Shown: positions 35,707 through 44,077 of the stretch, piece by piece
Layout: each line of letters begins with the position of its first letter
Position numbering within the stretch: position 1 is the first letter of the stretch
From: Roseococcus microcysteis
Lineage (GTDB): Bacteria; Pseudomonadota; Alphaproteobacteria; Acetobacterales; Acetobacteraceae
DNA length: 64,000 nt
Assembly (NCBI RefSeq): GCF_014764365.1
Contig: NZ_CP061718.1
Location: 1,178,001-1,242,000 of the forward strand
Direction of reading: 5' to 3'
Position numbers and translations under genes: made by a program
The notes under the pieces: generated by a model
The model's input: the letters and a program-made list of their open reading frames with translations, nothing else
The model's database searches: none
What the model was told of the DNA's origin: nothing

Positions 35707-35997
35707 CTACCAGTGGCGGTGGCGCGGATGGTGCCAGTGCCGCGGCGGCGGGCCGTAGTAGCGTGGCGGCGGCGGCGCGTAATAGACGGGCGGCGGCGGC
35801 GGGTAGTAGTAGCGCGGCGGCGGCACGTAATAGCGCGGCGGCGGGGGCGGCGCGTAGTAGACGGGCGGCGGCGGGCGCCAGCCGTGACGGTCCCAGCCCA
35901 CGCGCAGCTCGACCACAGGCTGGGCGCTGGCCGGCGCGGGGGCGGCGATGCCAAGGCCCAGCAGGCCCAGGACGGCGCCGAAGATCAGCTTTCGCAT
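35707..35997 (-). CDS. secreted Pro/Tyr-rich protein
   Basis: A 96-residue precursor with a clear Sec signal (about residues 1-25, ending A-P-A-S-A-Q). After W-D-R-H-G-W-R it is almost wholly made of P-P-P-x-Y-Y repeats and ends in H/R-rich W-H-H-P-R-H-R-H-W. Such sequences are likely unstructured or polyproline. Function unknown; compare the similar gene at 36072. Confidence 0.7.
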   Translation of the reverse strand: MRKLIFGAVLGLLGLGIAAPAPASAQPVVELRVGWDRHGWRPPPPVYYAPPPPPRYYVPPPRYYYPPPPPVYYAPPPPRYYGPPPRHWHHPRHRHW

Positions 35998-36071
35998 CGC
36001 GCGGAACTCCCTTTCGATGTTCCTAATTCCACGCGGTCCCCATGGCCAAAGCGTGGCGCGATTGCGCCCCT

Positions 36072-36386
36072 TCAGTGCCGCCAATGGCCATGATGGCGGC
36101 GGTGGTGGTGGGGCGGTCCGGCGCGATGGTGGCGCGGCCCGTGCCAGCCCCGGTGGTGGTGCCCATGGTAGTGCCGCGGCGGATGATAGACGCGCGGCCG
36201 CGGGGGCGGCGCGACATAGACCGTCCGCGGCGGCGGCCGCCAGGCGGGCGCCACATAGACGGGCGGCGGCGGGCGATAGACCGGCACGGCATGGACGGGG
36301 CCATGCCAATGGCCGTGATGGACCCCGCCCTCGGCCACGCAGCCCGCCAGGAACAGGCCCGTGAGGGCCAGCATCAGCGCACGCAT
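36072..36386 (-). CDS. His/Pro-rich lipoprotein
   Basis: A 104-residue lipoprotein with lipobox F-L-A-G-C at residue 16. The mature part is rich in His (H-H-G-H-W-H-G near residue 23; clusters at the C-terminus) and P-P-P/V-Y repeats. Binding of divalent metals through the His clusters is possible but only inferred from composition. Confidence 0.7.
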   Translation of the reverse strand: MRALMLALTGLFLAGCVAEGGVHHGHWHGPVHAVPVYRPPPPVYVAPAWRPPPRTVYVAPPPRPRVYHPPRHYHGHHHRGWHGPRHHRAGPPHHHRRHHGHWRH

Positions 36387-36419
36387 CGTGCTCCCTTCCC
36401 TTTCACGCGCCCCGCGCCC

Positions 36420-37232
36420 TCATGAGGCGGGGGGCGCCACCTCGGCGGACGTCTGTCCGCTTGCCGCCAGGCCACGGGCCACGAAGCCCGAGGCCTTCAT
36501 CTCCTCCACGAAGGCGCGCAGCCAGGGCATCGCGGCCTCACGCTCCTGCGGAATGCCCACCGCCTGCTCGATCACCATGAAGCGGCCGGGCAGCACCCGC
36601 ACATCCGGGTTGGCCGCCGCATAGGCGATGAGCGGCTGCTTGACGTTGGCCGCGACCTCCAGGTTCTCGGCCCGGAACTGTTCCAGCGATGCGGGCGAGG
36701 TCGGCGCGCGCACCAGCGTCGCGTGGCGCAGCTCGCGCGTCAGGAACAGGTCATAGGCGCTGCCGCGGCCGACGGCCACGCGGATGCCGGGGCGGTCCAC
36801 CTCGGCATTGTCGCGGATGGGGCTGTCCTGCCGCACGAGGTAGGCGCCCTCGATGATCACATAGGGCGCGGTGAAGGTGATGCCCTGGGCGCGCACCGGA
36901 TCAATGGCCAGGAAGCAGAGGTCCCAGGCGCCCTCGCGCAGCGCCTCGGTCACGCGGCCGGCGGCGGGGTAGGTGATCATCTCGATGGGCAGGTTGAGGC
37001 GTCGGCCGATCTCCTGCGCCAGTTCCACCGACAGGCCGCGCGGGGCGCCGCCCGCGGGGTCGCGCTGGGCCAGGACGGGGTTGCCGAAATTGATGGCGAC
37101 GCGCAGCGTGCCGGAGGGCGCCATGATGCGGGCGACCTCGGCGGGGCTTTGCGCCCGCAGTGGGGTGGAGGCGAGCGGGACGGAGGCCAGCAGGGCGGGC
37201 GCGGCCAGGAGGCCGCGGCGACGAAGGTGCAT
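36420..37232 (-). CDS. family 3 ABC-type substrate-binding protein
   Basis: A 270-residue periplasmic amino-acid-type binding protein. A signal with R-R-R and a cleavage after L-R-A-Q (about residue 28) is followed by G-T-L-R-V-A-I-N, G-L-S-V-E-L-A-Q-E-I-G-R-R-L near residue 66, and D-L-C-F-L-A-I-D-P-x-R near 105 (the usual ligand-binding region). No permease or ATPase is adjacent, so it is an orphan. The ligand is unknown. Confidence 0.83.
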   Translation of the reverse strand: MHLRRRGLLAAPALLASVPLASTPLRAQSPAEVARIMAPSGTLRVAINFGNPVLAQRDPAGGAPRGLSVELAQEIGRRLNLPIEMITYPAAGRVTEALREGAWDLCFLAIDPVRAQGITFTAPYVIIEGAYLVRQDSPIRDNAEVDRPGIRVAVGRGSAYDLFLTRELRHATLVRAPTSPASLEQFRAENLEVAANVKQPLIAYAAANPDVRVLPGRFMVIEQAVGIPQEREAAMPWLRAFVEEMKASGFVARGLAASGQTSAEVAPPAS

Positions 37233-37311
37233 TGGAGTTTCTTCCCTTTTCGTAATCCACCCAGGATGCCCAGGCCGCCCCGCCCGGACAATCCGCGCCC
37301 CCGCCGCCCGA

Positions 37312-37650
37312 TCAGCGGCGCGGGTTGATCAGGTCGCGAAAGGCATCACCCGTGTTGTCACGCCGCTGCTGGGGCGGCGGGCCCTGGCGCTGCGGCGGCG
37401 GGGGGGATGGCCGCGCGCGGCGGTCATCGCGCCGGTCGTAGCGCCGGTCGTCAGGCCGGTAATATCCGCGCGAGGGGGGTGCGTAATAGCTGGGGCCGCG
37501 ATAGGCGGGGGCGCGATAGACCGGACCCGAGGCATAACCGCCACGGTAATAACCGCCGCCACCGCCGCGATACCCGTCATCCACGCAGCCGGCCAGGAAC
37601 AATCCCAGCCCCGCCACCAGCCCCAGCCTTGTCATCTTGCGCATCATCAT
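37312..37650 (-). CDS. Gly/Tyr/Arg-rich lipoprotein
   Basis: A 112-residue precursor with lipobox F-L-A-G-C near residue 21. The mature protein has a Gly/Tyr stretch, P-x-Y-R/Y repeats, an Arg/Asp run (D-D-R-R-Y-D-R-R-D-D-R-R) and a C-terminal F-R-D-L-I-N-P-R-R. Unknown function; third member of the group of low-complexity exported proteins at 35.7-37.6 kb. Confidence 0.65.
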   Translation of the reverse strand: MMMRKMTRLGLVAGLGLFLAGCVDDGYRGGGGGYYRGGYASGPVYRAPAYRGPSYYAPPSRGYYRPDDRRYDRRDDRRARPSPPPPQRQGPPPQQRRDNTGDAFRDLINPRR

Positions 37651-37758
37651 CCTCCCGCAACGCGCGGGGGGCGGAGTGGTTGACCCCGCCGCCGCCGCCG
37701 CTGTCAGAGGTGAGATGTGACCATTTCGTCATGGCGCAAAGGCGGCAGGATCAAGTTT

Positions 37759-37783
37759 GGCGTGTGATCTATGCTCACACGCC
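37759..37783. terminator. 9-bp inverted repeat behind purB
   Basis: GGCGTGTGA, 7-base loop, TCACACGCC, a perfect stem. On minus it follows the purB array and is trailed by AAACTT; on plus it is followed by AGCATTTT. It could end purB transcription or be an operator for the lipoprotein gene. Confidence 0.45.
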
Positions 37784-37792
37784 AGCATTTTC

Positions 37793-37983
37793 GCGGCCGA
37801 CTCACGGCTTCGGCGCCGCCGAAGCCGGTCGGAACCTGCCCAGCGGCCGACTCACGGCTTCGGCGCCGCCGAAGCCGGTCGGAACCTGCCCAGCGGCCGA
37901 CTCACGGCTTCGGCGCCGCCGAAGCCGGTCGGAACCTGCCCAGCGGCCGACTCACGGCTTCGGCGCCGCCGAAGCCGGTCGGA
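37793..37983. repeat. perfect 50-bp tandem array with internal hairpins
   Basis: Three full 50-bp units (37801-37850, 37851-37900, 37901-37950) and a fourth partial unit of about 33 bp are identical base for base, preceded by the end of another unit (GCGGCCGA). Each contains the perfect stem CGGCTTCGGC, loop GCC, GCCGAAGCCG, so four stems stand in series. The array ends two bases before the purB stop (read on minus). The identity means recent expansion or strong homogenisation. It is not a CRISPR: there are no variable spacers. Confidence 0.95.
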
Positions 37984-37985
37984 CG

Positions 37986-39317
37986 CTAACCAAAGACCCG
38001 CGCGAAAATCGTCTCGACGTGGCGGAAATCGCGCATGGGGTCCATGGCGGCGTCCAGCGCGGCCGCGTCCATCACGGGCGACACCTCGGGGTCGGCCAGG
38101 AGGTTGTCGCGGAAGTTGCGGGCATCCGCCTTGCCCAGCTTGGTCCAGGTGGCCATCGCCGCGCGCTGCACGGCGGCATAGGCGCCCTCACGCGAGAGGC
38201 CGGCCTGGGTCAGCGCCAGCAGCACCTTTTGCGAGTGCACGACGCCGCCCAGGCTTTCCAGGTTCTCGGTCATGCGCTCGGGGTAGATGGTGAGCTTTTC
38301 CATCATCCCCGCCAGCCGCATCAGCGCGAAGTCCAGCGCGATGGTGGCGTCGGGCGCGATGACGCGCTCCACGCTGGAATGGCTGATGTCGCGCTCATGC
38401 CACAGCGTGATGTTCTCCAAGGCCGGCATGGCATAGCCGCGCACCAGGCGGGCGAGGCCCGTCAAATTCTCGCTCAGCACCGGGTTGCGCTTGTGGGGCA
38501 TGGCGCTGCTGCCCTTCTGGCCGGCGTGGAAGAATTCCTCCGCCTCGCGCACCTCGGAGCGTTGCAGGTGCCGCACCTCGGTCGCCAGGCGCTCCACGCC
38601 GCCCGCCACCACGGCGAGTGCGGCGAAGAAGGCCGCGTGGCGGTCGCGCGGGATGACCTGGGTGGAGACGGGCTCCACCGCGAGGCCCAGATGCTTGGCC
38701 ACATGCGTCTCGATGGCCGGGTCCACGGAGGCGAAGGTGCCGACGGGGCCGGAGATGGCGCAGGTCGCGACCTCCGCCCGCGCCGCCACCAAGCGGGCGC
38801 GGTTGCGGGCGAACTCGGCGTAGTGGCCGGCGAGCTTGAGGCCGAAGGTGGTGGGCTCCGCATGGATGCCGTGGCTGCGGCCGATGCTCGGCGTGTGCTT
38901 ATGCTCGATCGCGCGGGCCTTCAGCGCGGCCAGCACGGCGTCCACATCGGCGATGAGCAGGTCGGCCGCGCGGGTCATCTGCACGGCCAGCGTGGTGTCG
39001 AGCACGTCGCTGCTGGTCATGCCCTGGTGCATGAAGCGGGCATCCTCGCCCATGCCCTCGCCCAGCCAGGTGAGGAAGGCGATGACGTCATGGCGCGTCA
39101 CGCGCTCGATCTCGTCAATGCGCTCCACATCGGCGGCGCTGATGTTGGCGACGCGGGCCGCGCCTTTCTCGCGGATGGTGCGGGCGGCGCTCTCGGGGAT
39201 GGTGCCCTGGGCGGCCATGGCCTCGGCGGCCAGCGCCTCGATCTCGAACCAGATGCGGTAGCGGGCCTCGGGCGACCAGATCTCGGCCATCTGCGGGCGG
39301 GAATAGCGGGGGACCAT
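37986..39317 (-). CDS. purB: adenylosuccinate lyase
   Basis: Lyase acting twice in purine synthesis (SAICAR to AICAR, adenylosuccinate to AMP). The 443-residue protein has M-V-P-R-Y-S-R at the start, F-M-H-Q-G-M-T-S-S-D near residue 86, the R-S-H-G-I-H-A-E-P-T region and the signature loop G-S-S-A-M-P-H-K-R-N-P near residue 268. ATG at 39317. It is upstream of the other pur genes on the same strand. Confidence 0.97.
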   Translation of the reverse strand: MVPRYSRPQMAEIWSPEARYRIWFEIEALAAEAMAAQGTIPESAARTIREKGAARVANISAADVERIDEIERVTRHDVIAFLTWLGEGMGEDARFMHQGMTSSDVLDTTLAVQMTRAADLLIADVDAVLAALKARAIEHKHTPSIGRSHGIHAEPTTFGLKLAGHYAEFARNRARLVAARAEVATCAISGPVGTFASVDPAIETHVAKHLGLAVEPVSTQVIPRDRHAAFFAALAVVAGGVERLATEVRHLQRSEVREAEEFFHAGQKGSSAMPHKRNPVLSENLTGLARLVRGYAMPALENITLWHERDISHSSVERVIAPDATIALDFALMRLAGMMEKLTIYPERMTENLESLGGVVHSQKVLLALTQAGLSREGAYAAVQRAAMATWTKLGKADARNFRDNLLADPEVSPVMDAAALDAAMDPMRDFRHVETIFARVFG

Positions 39318-39521
39318 GGGCAACCATCCTGCAAGCGTGCGTCGGCCAAGGGTTTCGCGCAGCGGGGGCGGATGGGCAAGCCGCCGCCAGGGATGGCGCA
39401 GATGTAACCGCTGGGTCAGGGCGCCGTAGGCCTCTCCTGCTTGGAAGCCACCCGGCGGCGGGAGTAGTATCTTCCGCGGAGCCCCCTTCCGCGATGACAA
39501 AAAAGCAAGGTTGAGGCTTCC

Positions 39522-40313
39522 ATGCCGGAATGGGTCGTTCCACTTCTCCAGGTGCTCGCGATTGACATCGTCCTCGCGGGCGACAACGCGATCGTCGTCG
39601 GCATGGCGGCCGCGGGCCTGCCGGCCGACCAGCGCCGCACCGCCATCTTCTGGGGCATCGTCGCCGCCACCGTGATGCGCATCGCCTTCGCGAGCGTGAC
39701 GGTGCAGCTGCTGGCCATCGTGGGCCTGACGCTGGCGGGCGGCGTACTGCTGCTCTGGGTCTGCTGGAAGATGTACCGGGAGCTGCGCGAGGGCGGCCAC
39801 AACGAGGTGGTGAACGAGGATGGCTCCGTCACGGTGACGGAGGCGCCGCGCAAGACGATGCGCCAGGCCATCACCCAGATCCTGATCGCCGACATCTCCA
39901 TGAGCCTCGACAACGTGCTGGCCGTGGCGGGTGCCGCGAAGGACCACCCCTATGTGCTGATCGTGGGACTGGCCATCTCGGTCGTGCTGATGGGTGTGGC
40001 GGCCACCTTCATCGCCAACCTGCTGAACAAGCACCGTTGGATCGCCTGGGTGGGGCTGCTGATCATCCTCTATGTGGCGGGCAACATGATCTTCACCGGC
40101 ACCAATGAGGTGGCGGAGGTGGTCCCCGGCTCCTACGCCTTCCTGATGCTGCCGCTGGGCTATCTGGCGCTGCCGGGGGTGTTTCCCGCCTGGCTCTGGG
40201 CGGGGGCGACCCTGTTGCAGGTGCTGGTGCTGACCGCCGTGGTGGTGCTGATGGCCGATGCGGTGCTGCGGGCGCGGCGCCGCGCGGACCGGCAGCACGG
40301 GCCGGCCGAGTGA
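39522..40313 (+). CDS. TerC-family integral membrane protein (YjbE-like)
   Basis: A 263-residue polytopic protein with the paired family motifs I-V-L-A-G-D-N-A-I-V near residue 16 and S-M-S-L-D-N-V-L-A near residue 127, whose Asp/Asn residues lie in membrane helices. TerC relatives are linked to manganese efflux or tellurite resistance; substrate here unknown. The 5' gap of 204 nt separates it from divergent purB. Confidence 0.9.
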   Translation: MPEWVVPLLQVLAIDIVLAGDNAIVVGMAAAGLPADQRRTAIFWGIVAATVMRIAFASVTVQLLAIVGLTLAGGVLLLWVCWKMYRELREGGHNEVVNEDGSVTVTEAPRKTMRQAITQILIADISMSLDNVLAVAGAAKDHPYVLIVGLAISVVLMGVAATFIANLLNKHRWIAWVGLLIILYVAGNMIFTGTNEVAEVVPGSYAFLMLPLGYLALPGVFPAWLWAGATLLQVLVLTAVVVLMADAVLRARRRADRQHGPAE

Positions 40314-40361
40314 GGCGGGGGCGCTTCCCCTTGCGGCGCGATCTGCTCTAGACCACCGCGC

Positions 40362-40961
40362 ATGTTGAACGGGAAGCGCCACGACACCCCTCGCCTCGCC
40401 CTCATGGGGGCGGGGCTTCTCCTCCTTCTGGCGGGCTGCGAGGCGCCGCGACAGACAAGCCAGGCCCCCGCCCCCGCGGCGGTGCGCGCCGGCCCCGTCA
40501 CGGCCGAGGCCCTGGCGGCCGCCCTGCCCGCCAGCGCCGACAGCTTCACCCGTGGCGCCACCGTGCCCGTGCGCCAGCCGCTCGAGGGGCTGGAGGTGAA
40601 CTACGCCACCCCCAACCGCCGCGGGGCCGCCTTCGTGCAGGTGGTGCGCCCGGCGCAGGGCGATGCTCCGGCGGCGGCGACCGGCGAATACACCCGCTGG
40701 CTGGACGAGGTCTCGACCGGCGCAAGGCCGGGCCGGCGGCTGAACCTGGTGCAGGAATTCACCGAACCCGCCGGCCCCGGGCTGCGCTGCGCCGCGCTGG
40801 AGGGCAGTTATGGCCGCCAGCCGGTGCTGAGCACCTTCTGCGTGGGTTCCGCGGGCGGGCATGTGCTGCGCCTGCGCGTGACCATGATGCGCGACGCCGG
40901 CCCCGTGGCCGATGCGCGGGCCTTCCTGCTGGAGGTGGCGCGGTCCCTGCCCGCGGGCTGA
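40362..40961 (+). CDS. lipoprotein of unknown function
   Basis: A 199-residue precursor with a hydrophobic stretch and lipobox L-L-A-G-C near residue 26, an Ala/Pro linker, and a mature domain with two Cys (R-C-A-A-L-E-G and T-F-C-V-G) that may form a disulfide. No family recognised. It follows the TerC gene by 48 nt. Confidence 0.7.
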   Translation: MLNGKRHDTPRLALMGAGLLLLLAGCEAPRQTSQAPAPAAVRAGPVTAEALAAALPASADSFTRGATVPVRQPLEGLEVNYATPNRRGAAFVQVVRPAQGDAPAAATGEYTRWLDEVSTGARPGRRLNLVQEFTEPAGPGLRCAALEGSYGRQPVLSTFCVGSAGGHVLRLRVTMMRDAGPVADARAFLLEVARSLPAG

Positions 40962-40970
40962 ACCCGCGCG

Positions 40971-40986
40971 CCCCCCGCAAGGGGGG
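40971..40986 (+). terminator. C6-GCAA-G6 hairpin
   Basis: CCCCCC, tetraloop GCAA, GGGGGG, starting ten bases after the lipoprotein stop. No T-run follows, so it may be only a strong stem. Confidence 0.4.
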
Positions 40987-41049
40987 TGAGGTTCCCCTGC
41001 CCCATGAAGCGGCGTTACGCTCCCCCTGACAACAGAGGGAGAGCGCGCC

Positions 41050-42453
41050 ATGGACCAGCAGGCCCACACCTACCACCCCGCCCATTTCCGCGGCCTGAGC
41101 TGGCTGGACGCCCTGCCCGGCTTCGCCAATGGCAGCGACACGCCCCGCGCCTATCTCGAACGCTGCCTGGAGGTGATGGCGGCGCGCGAGCCCGTGGTGC
41201 GCGCCTTCGTCACCGTGAACGAGGCGGGGGCGCGGGCGGCGGCCGATGCCAGCACGGCGCGGTGGAAAGCGGGCCAGGCGCTCTCGCCGCTCGATGGCAT
41301 GCCCATCGGCATCAAGGACCTGCTGGAAACCCGCGACATGCCGACCGAGATGGGCTGCGAGGCCTATCGCGGAAACCACACCGGCCGCGACAACGCCGCC
41401 GTCTGGGCGCTGCGCGAGGCGGGGGCGGTCATCCTGGGCAAGACGGTCACGGCGGAGCTGGGCGGGGCCAACCCCGGCCCCACCACCAACCCCTTCGATG
41501 CGGGGCGGACGCCGGGGGGGTCCTCCTCCGGTTCGGCGGCGGCGGTGGGGGCGCGGATGGTGCCGGCGGCGATCGGCACGCAGGTGGGGGGCTCCATCAT
41601 CCGCCCGGCCAGCTTCTGCGGCAATTTCGCCCTGAAGCCGACCCAGGGCGCCATCACCCGCGGCGAGCGCCAGGCGACCAGCCAGAGCACCAGCGGCCCC
41701 CACGCCGCGACCCTGGAGGATTGCTGGCAGGTCGCCATCGAGATCACGAAGCGCGCGGGCGGCGACCCGGGCCAGCCCGGCCTCATGGGCCCCGACACCT
41801 GCCCCGAGGCGCGCCGCCCCGGCCGCCTGGTGGTGCTGGAGACGGAGGGCTGGGCGCGGCTGGACGACGCAAGCCGCACCGCCTTCGAGATGCTGCTGGA
41901 ACAGATGGCGGCCGCCGGCATCACCCTGCTGCGCCGGCGCGACCACGCCTGGATCGAGACGCTGGAGCGGCGGGTGGACGGCGCCTCGGCCTATGGCAAT
42001 GCCATCACCCGATGGGAGAACCGCATGGCGCACCGGGCGCTGGTGGAGAAGAACCCCGATGGCGTGAGCCAGCGCGCCAAGAACGGGCTGGCGGCGGCCG
42101 AGGCCATGCGCGTGGCCGACTACCAGGCCGCGCTGCGCGAACGCGCCGAGGCCCAGGCCGCCTATGCCGCGGTGATGACCATGGCGGATGCGGTGGTGAC
42201 GCTTTCCTCCGTCGGGCCCGCGCCGGTCTGGACGGGCGATGTGCCGGGCCAGCCGCTCAACCCCCGCCCGACCGGCGACATCGCCTTCAACGCCCCGGCC
42301 AGCGCCATCTTCTGCCCGGCGGTGACGCTGCCGCTGATGGGCGTGGGCGGGCTGCCCGTGGGCTTGCAGGTGATGGGCGCGCCGCACCGCGACGCCGATG
42401 CGGTGGGGGTGGCGCGGTGGCTGATGGGCAACCTCGCACCCGTGGCGGTGTAG
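41050..42453 (+). CDS. amidase signature family protein
   Basis: A 467-residue hydrolase with the amidase Ser-cisSer-Lys triad layout: the Lys in G-I-K-D-L near residue 81 and the Gly/Ser-rich T-P-G-G-S-S-S-G-S-A-A-A near residue 157, followed by G-T-Q-V-G-G-S-I-I-R-P-A. It hydrolyses some amide, substrate unknown. The ATG at 41050 has AGGGAGAG upstream. Confidence 0.92.
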   Translation: MDQQAHTYHPAHFRGLSWLDALPGFANGSDTPRAYLERCLEVMAAREPVVRAFVTVNEAGARAAADASTARWKAGQALSPLDGMPIGIKDLLETRDMPTEMGCEAYRGNHTGRDNAAVWALREAGAVILGKTVTAELGGANPGPTTNPFDAGRTPGGSSSGSAAAVGARMVPAAIGTQVGGSIIRPASFCGNFALKPTQGAITRGERQATSQSTSGPHAATLEDCWQVAIEITKRAGGDPGQPGLMGPDTCPEARRPGRLVVLETEGWARLDDASRTAFEMLLEQMAAAGITLLRRRDHAWIETLERRVDGASAYGNAITRWENRMAHRALVEKNPDGVSQRAKNGLAAAEAMRVADYQAALRERAEAQAAYAAVMTMADAVVTLSSVGPAPVWTGDVPGQPLNPRPTGDIAFNAPASAIFCPAVTLPLMGVGGLPVGLQVMGAPHRDADAVGVARWLMGNLAPVAV

Positions 42454-42454
42454 C

Positions 42455-42778
42455 TCAGCTCCCCTCGGCGGGGCGTCGGGCGGGGATGGCGGCCTGGCCC
42501 GGCGCGCTGTCCGGCGGGGCGGGTTCCGGCGGGCCGCTCGCCAGGAGAAGCTGCCGCAGCCTGTCCGCCGTGCCGGCCAGCAGCAGGTGGCATGCCTCGA
42601 AGCCTTCGTCACGCGCAAGCAGCGCCAACTCGTCTGTCAGCTTGATCAGGTGCCGGCGGCGCTGCAGGACACGCCAGCTTTCGTCATCCGGGACGGCGAA
42701 AGGCGCCCAGTCCGGCATGGCTTCCTCGACGGCAGGGGGCCGGGAGGGCTTCGTGGTGGGCCGCCCTCGGTTTCGCAT
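42455..42778 (-). CDS. hypothetical 107-residue protein
   Basis: The protein has a basic, Pro-rich start (M-R-N-R-G-R-P-T-T-K), an acidic-helical middle (R-R-R-H-L-I-K-L-T-D-E-L-A-L-L-A) and a Pro-rich end. No family recognised. It is convergent with the amidase gene, one base apart, and divergent from the 70-residue gene across an AT-rich gap. Confidence 0.55.
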   Translation of the reverse strand: MRNRGRPTTKPSRPPAVEEAMPDWAPFAVPDDESWRVLQRRRHLIKLTDELALLARDEGFEACHLLLAGTADRLRQLLLASGPPEPAPPDSAPGQAAIPARRPAEGS

Positions 42779-43047
42779 AAAGCTTGCTCCAATTGCGCCA
42801 AAGATAATCCTATATGCGTAAAATTTGAAATTTCTACATTTAAGGTGGTTCTTACGTATTTCAGCGGATGGGGACGGCCCAATTCCGTGCTAATGCCTCA
42901 GCATTGGGCAAGAGCGTGACGGAATGCGCGAAGTGATGCCAAAAATGGTCAAATGGCTGTATATTGGTGAACCACGCGGCATTTTCGCTTTAGTGTGGAT
43001 GCCGAAGACTCCGGACATCCTGCCCCAAGCCCCATCGGACTCCCCTC
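42779..43047. other. AT-rich divergent gap
   Basis: 269 nt with a clear drop in GC over 42779-42970. It includes a TATATT box at about 42958 on plus and AT-rich tracts facing the minus gene. It likely contains divergent promoters and may be a binding zone for a silencing nucleoid protein. No gene seen. Confidence 0.45.
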
Positions 43048-43260
43048 ATGGACCGCGATGAATTGACCCACGCACTGCGCGCCGTGTTGCACCAAAGGTT
43101 GAACGGCAGCGATGCGCCCCAGGCCCTCCTCGCGCAGGCCGAGGTCGAGTTGGCGCAATGGGCGCGGCTGCCCCCTTCCGGCGAGGGCGCGGCGGAGATC
43201 ATGGCTGTGGTGCGGGAGGTGGTGGCGCAGGAGCGCCAGAGATTCGCCAGCGGCCGCTAA
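43048..43260 (+). CDS. hypothetical 70-residue protein
   Basis: A short acidic, helical protein (M-D-R-D-E-L-T-H-A-L-R-A-V-L) with even alternation of Ala/Leu and charged residues, likely coiled or helical-bundle. ATG at 43048 with weak upstream CTCCCCTC. No family recognised. Confidence 0.5.
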   Translation: MDRDELTHALRAVLHQRLNGSDAPQALLAQAEVELAQWARLPPSGEGAAEIMAVVREVVAQERQRFASGR

Positions 43261-43324
43261 GGCCATCTCCGCCCGGCCTCGGCGGAGCGGCGGAATTCGT
43301 GCATCGGCGGCCGCGCAGCCAGGG

Positions 43325-44077
43325 CTACAGCAGCCCCTCCCGCCGGAAGGACAGGATCACCCCGCGCCCCACGATCAGATGGTCATGCACCGCGATGCCC
43401 AGCGCGGCGGCGGCCTGCTTCACCTCCGCCGTCATCTCGATATCGGCGCGCGAGGGGGTGGGGTCGCCGCTCGGGTGGTTGTGCACCAGGATCAGCGCGG
43501 TGGCGTGCAGTTCCAGCGCGCGCTTCACCACCTCGCGCGGATAGACGGGCGTGTGGTTCACCGTGCCGCGCGCCTGGGCCTCGTCCGCGATCAGGCGGTT
43601 CTTGCTGTCCAGGAACAGGATGCGGAACTGCTCGATCGGCTCGCGCGCCAAAACGATGGTGAGGTATTCCTCCAGCCGCGACCAGTTGTTCAGCAGGGGC
43701 ATGTCCCGCACTTCGGCCGCGGCCAGGCGCGTGGCGCCCGCCTGCACGATGCGCAGCGCCGCGATGCCCGCCTCGCCCAGCCCCTCCACCTGGCGCAGCT
43801 CCACGACCGGGGCGGTCACCGCATTGGCGAAGCTGCCGAAACGCGCCAGCAGGGCGCGGGCGATGGGCTTGGTGTCCCGCCGCGGCAGGGCCAGGAACAG
43901 GATCATCTCGATCAGTTCATGGTCCAGCAGCGCGGACGGCCCGGCCTCGATCAGCTTCTGGCGCATGCGGGCCCGGTGGCCCTCCGCGCCGGGCACGGCC
44001 ACGCTGGACTGGACCGGGGCGGGCGGAAGCGATGGGAACATGCCCCCCGCCTCCTCCATGCCCCGGCGCCGCGCCAT
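43325..44077 (-). CDS. radC: RadC family protein (JAMM fold)
   Basis: A 250-residue protein with an N-terminal helix-hairpin-helix-like part (G-L-G-E-A-G-I-A-A-L) and a C-terminal JAMM metal site, H-N-H-P-S-G-D-P-x-P-S-x2-D near residue 205. The name is historical; the proven repair role is absent, and function remains unclear. Its start overlaps the map stop by one base (TGATG). Confidence 0.92.
   Translation of the reverse strand: MARRRGMEEAGGMFPSLPPAPVQSSVAVPGAEGHRARMRQKLIEAGPSALLDHELIEMILFLALPRRDTKPIARALLARFGSFANAVTAPVVELRQVEGLGEAGIAALRIVQAGATRLAAAEVRDMPLLNNWSRLEEYLTIVLAREPIEQFRILFLDSKNRLIADEAQARGTVNHTPVYPREVVKRALELHATALILVHNHPSGDPTPSRADIEMTAEVKQAAAALGIAVHDHLIVGRGVILSFRREGLL

Larger units (their letters stand above)
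37651..37985. other. intergenic region with inverted repeat and tandem array
   Basis: 335 nt between the lipoprotein start and the purB stop without a gene. It holds the inverted repeat at 37759-37783 and the 50-bp array at 37793-37983; the rest shows no clear signal. Confidence 0.7.

Noticed and set aside
37793-37983. Tandem array as CRISPR
   Set aside because: Units are contiguous and identical with no variable spacers, and no cas genes are near.
39318-39521. GGGAGTAG in the leader of the TerC-family gene, reminiscent of the yybP-ykoY manganese riboswitch
   Set aside because: Only this short motif matches; the rest of the aptamer (second conserved block and helices) is not seen within the 60 nt to the start.
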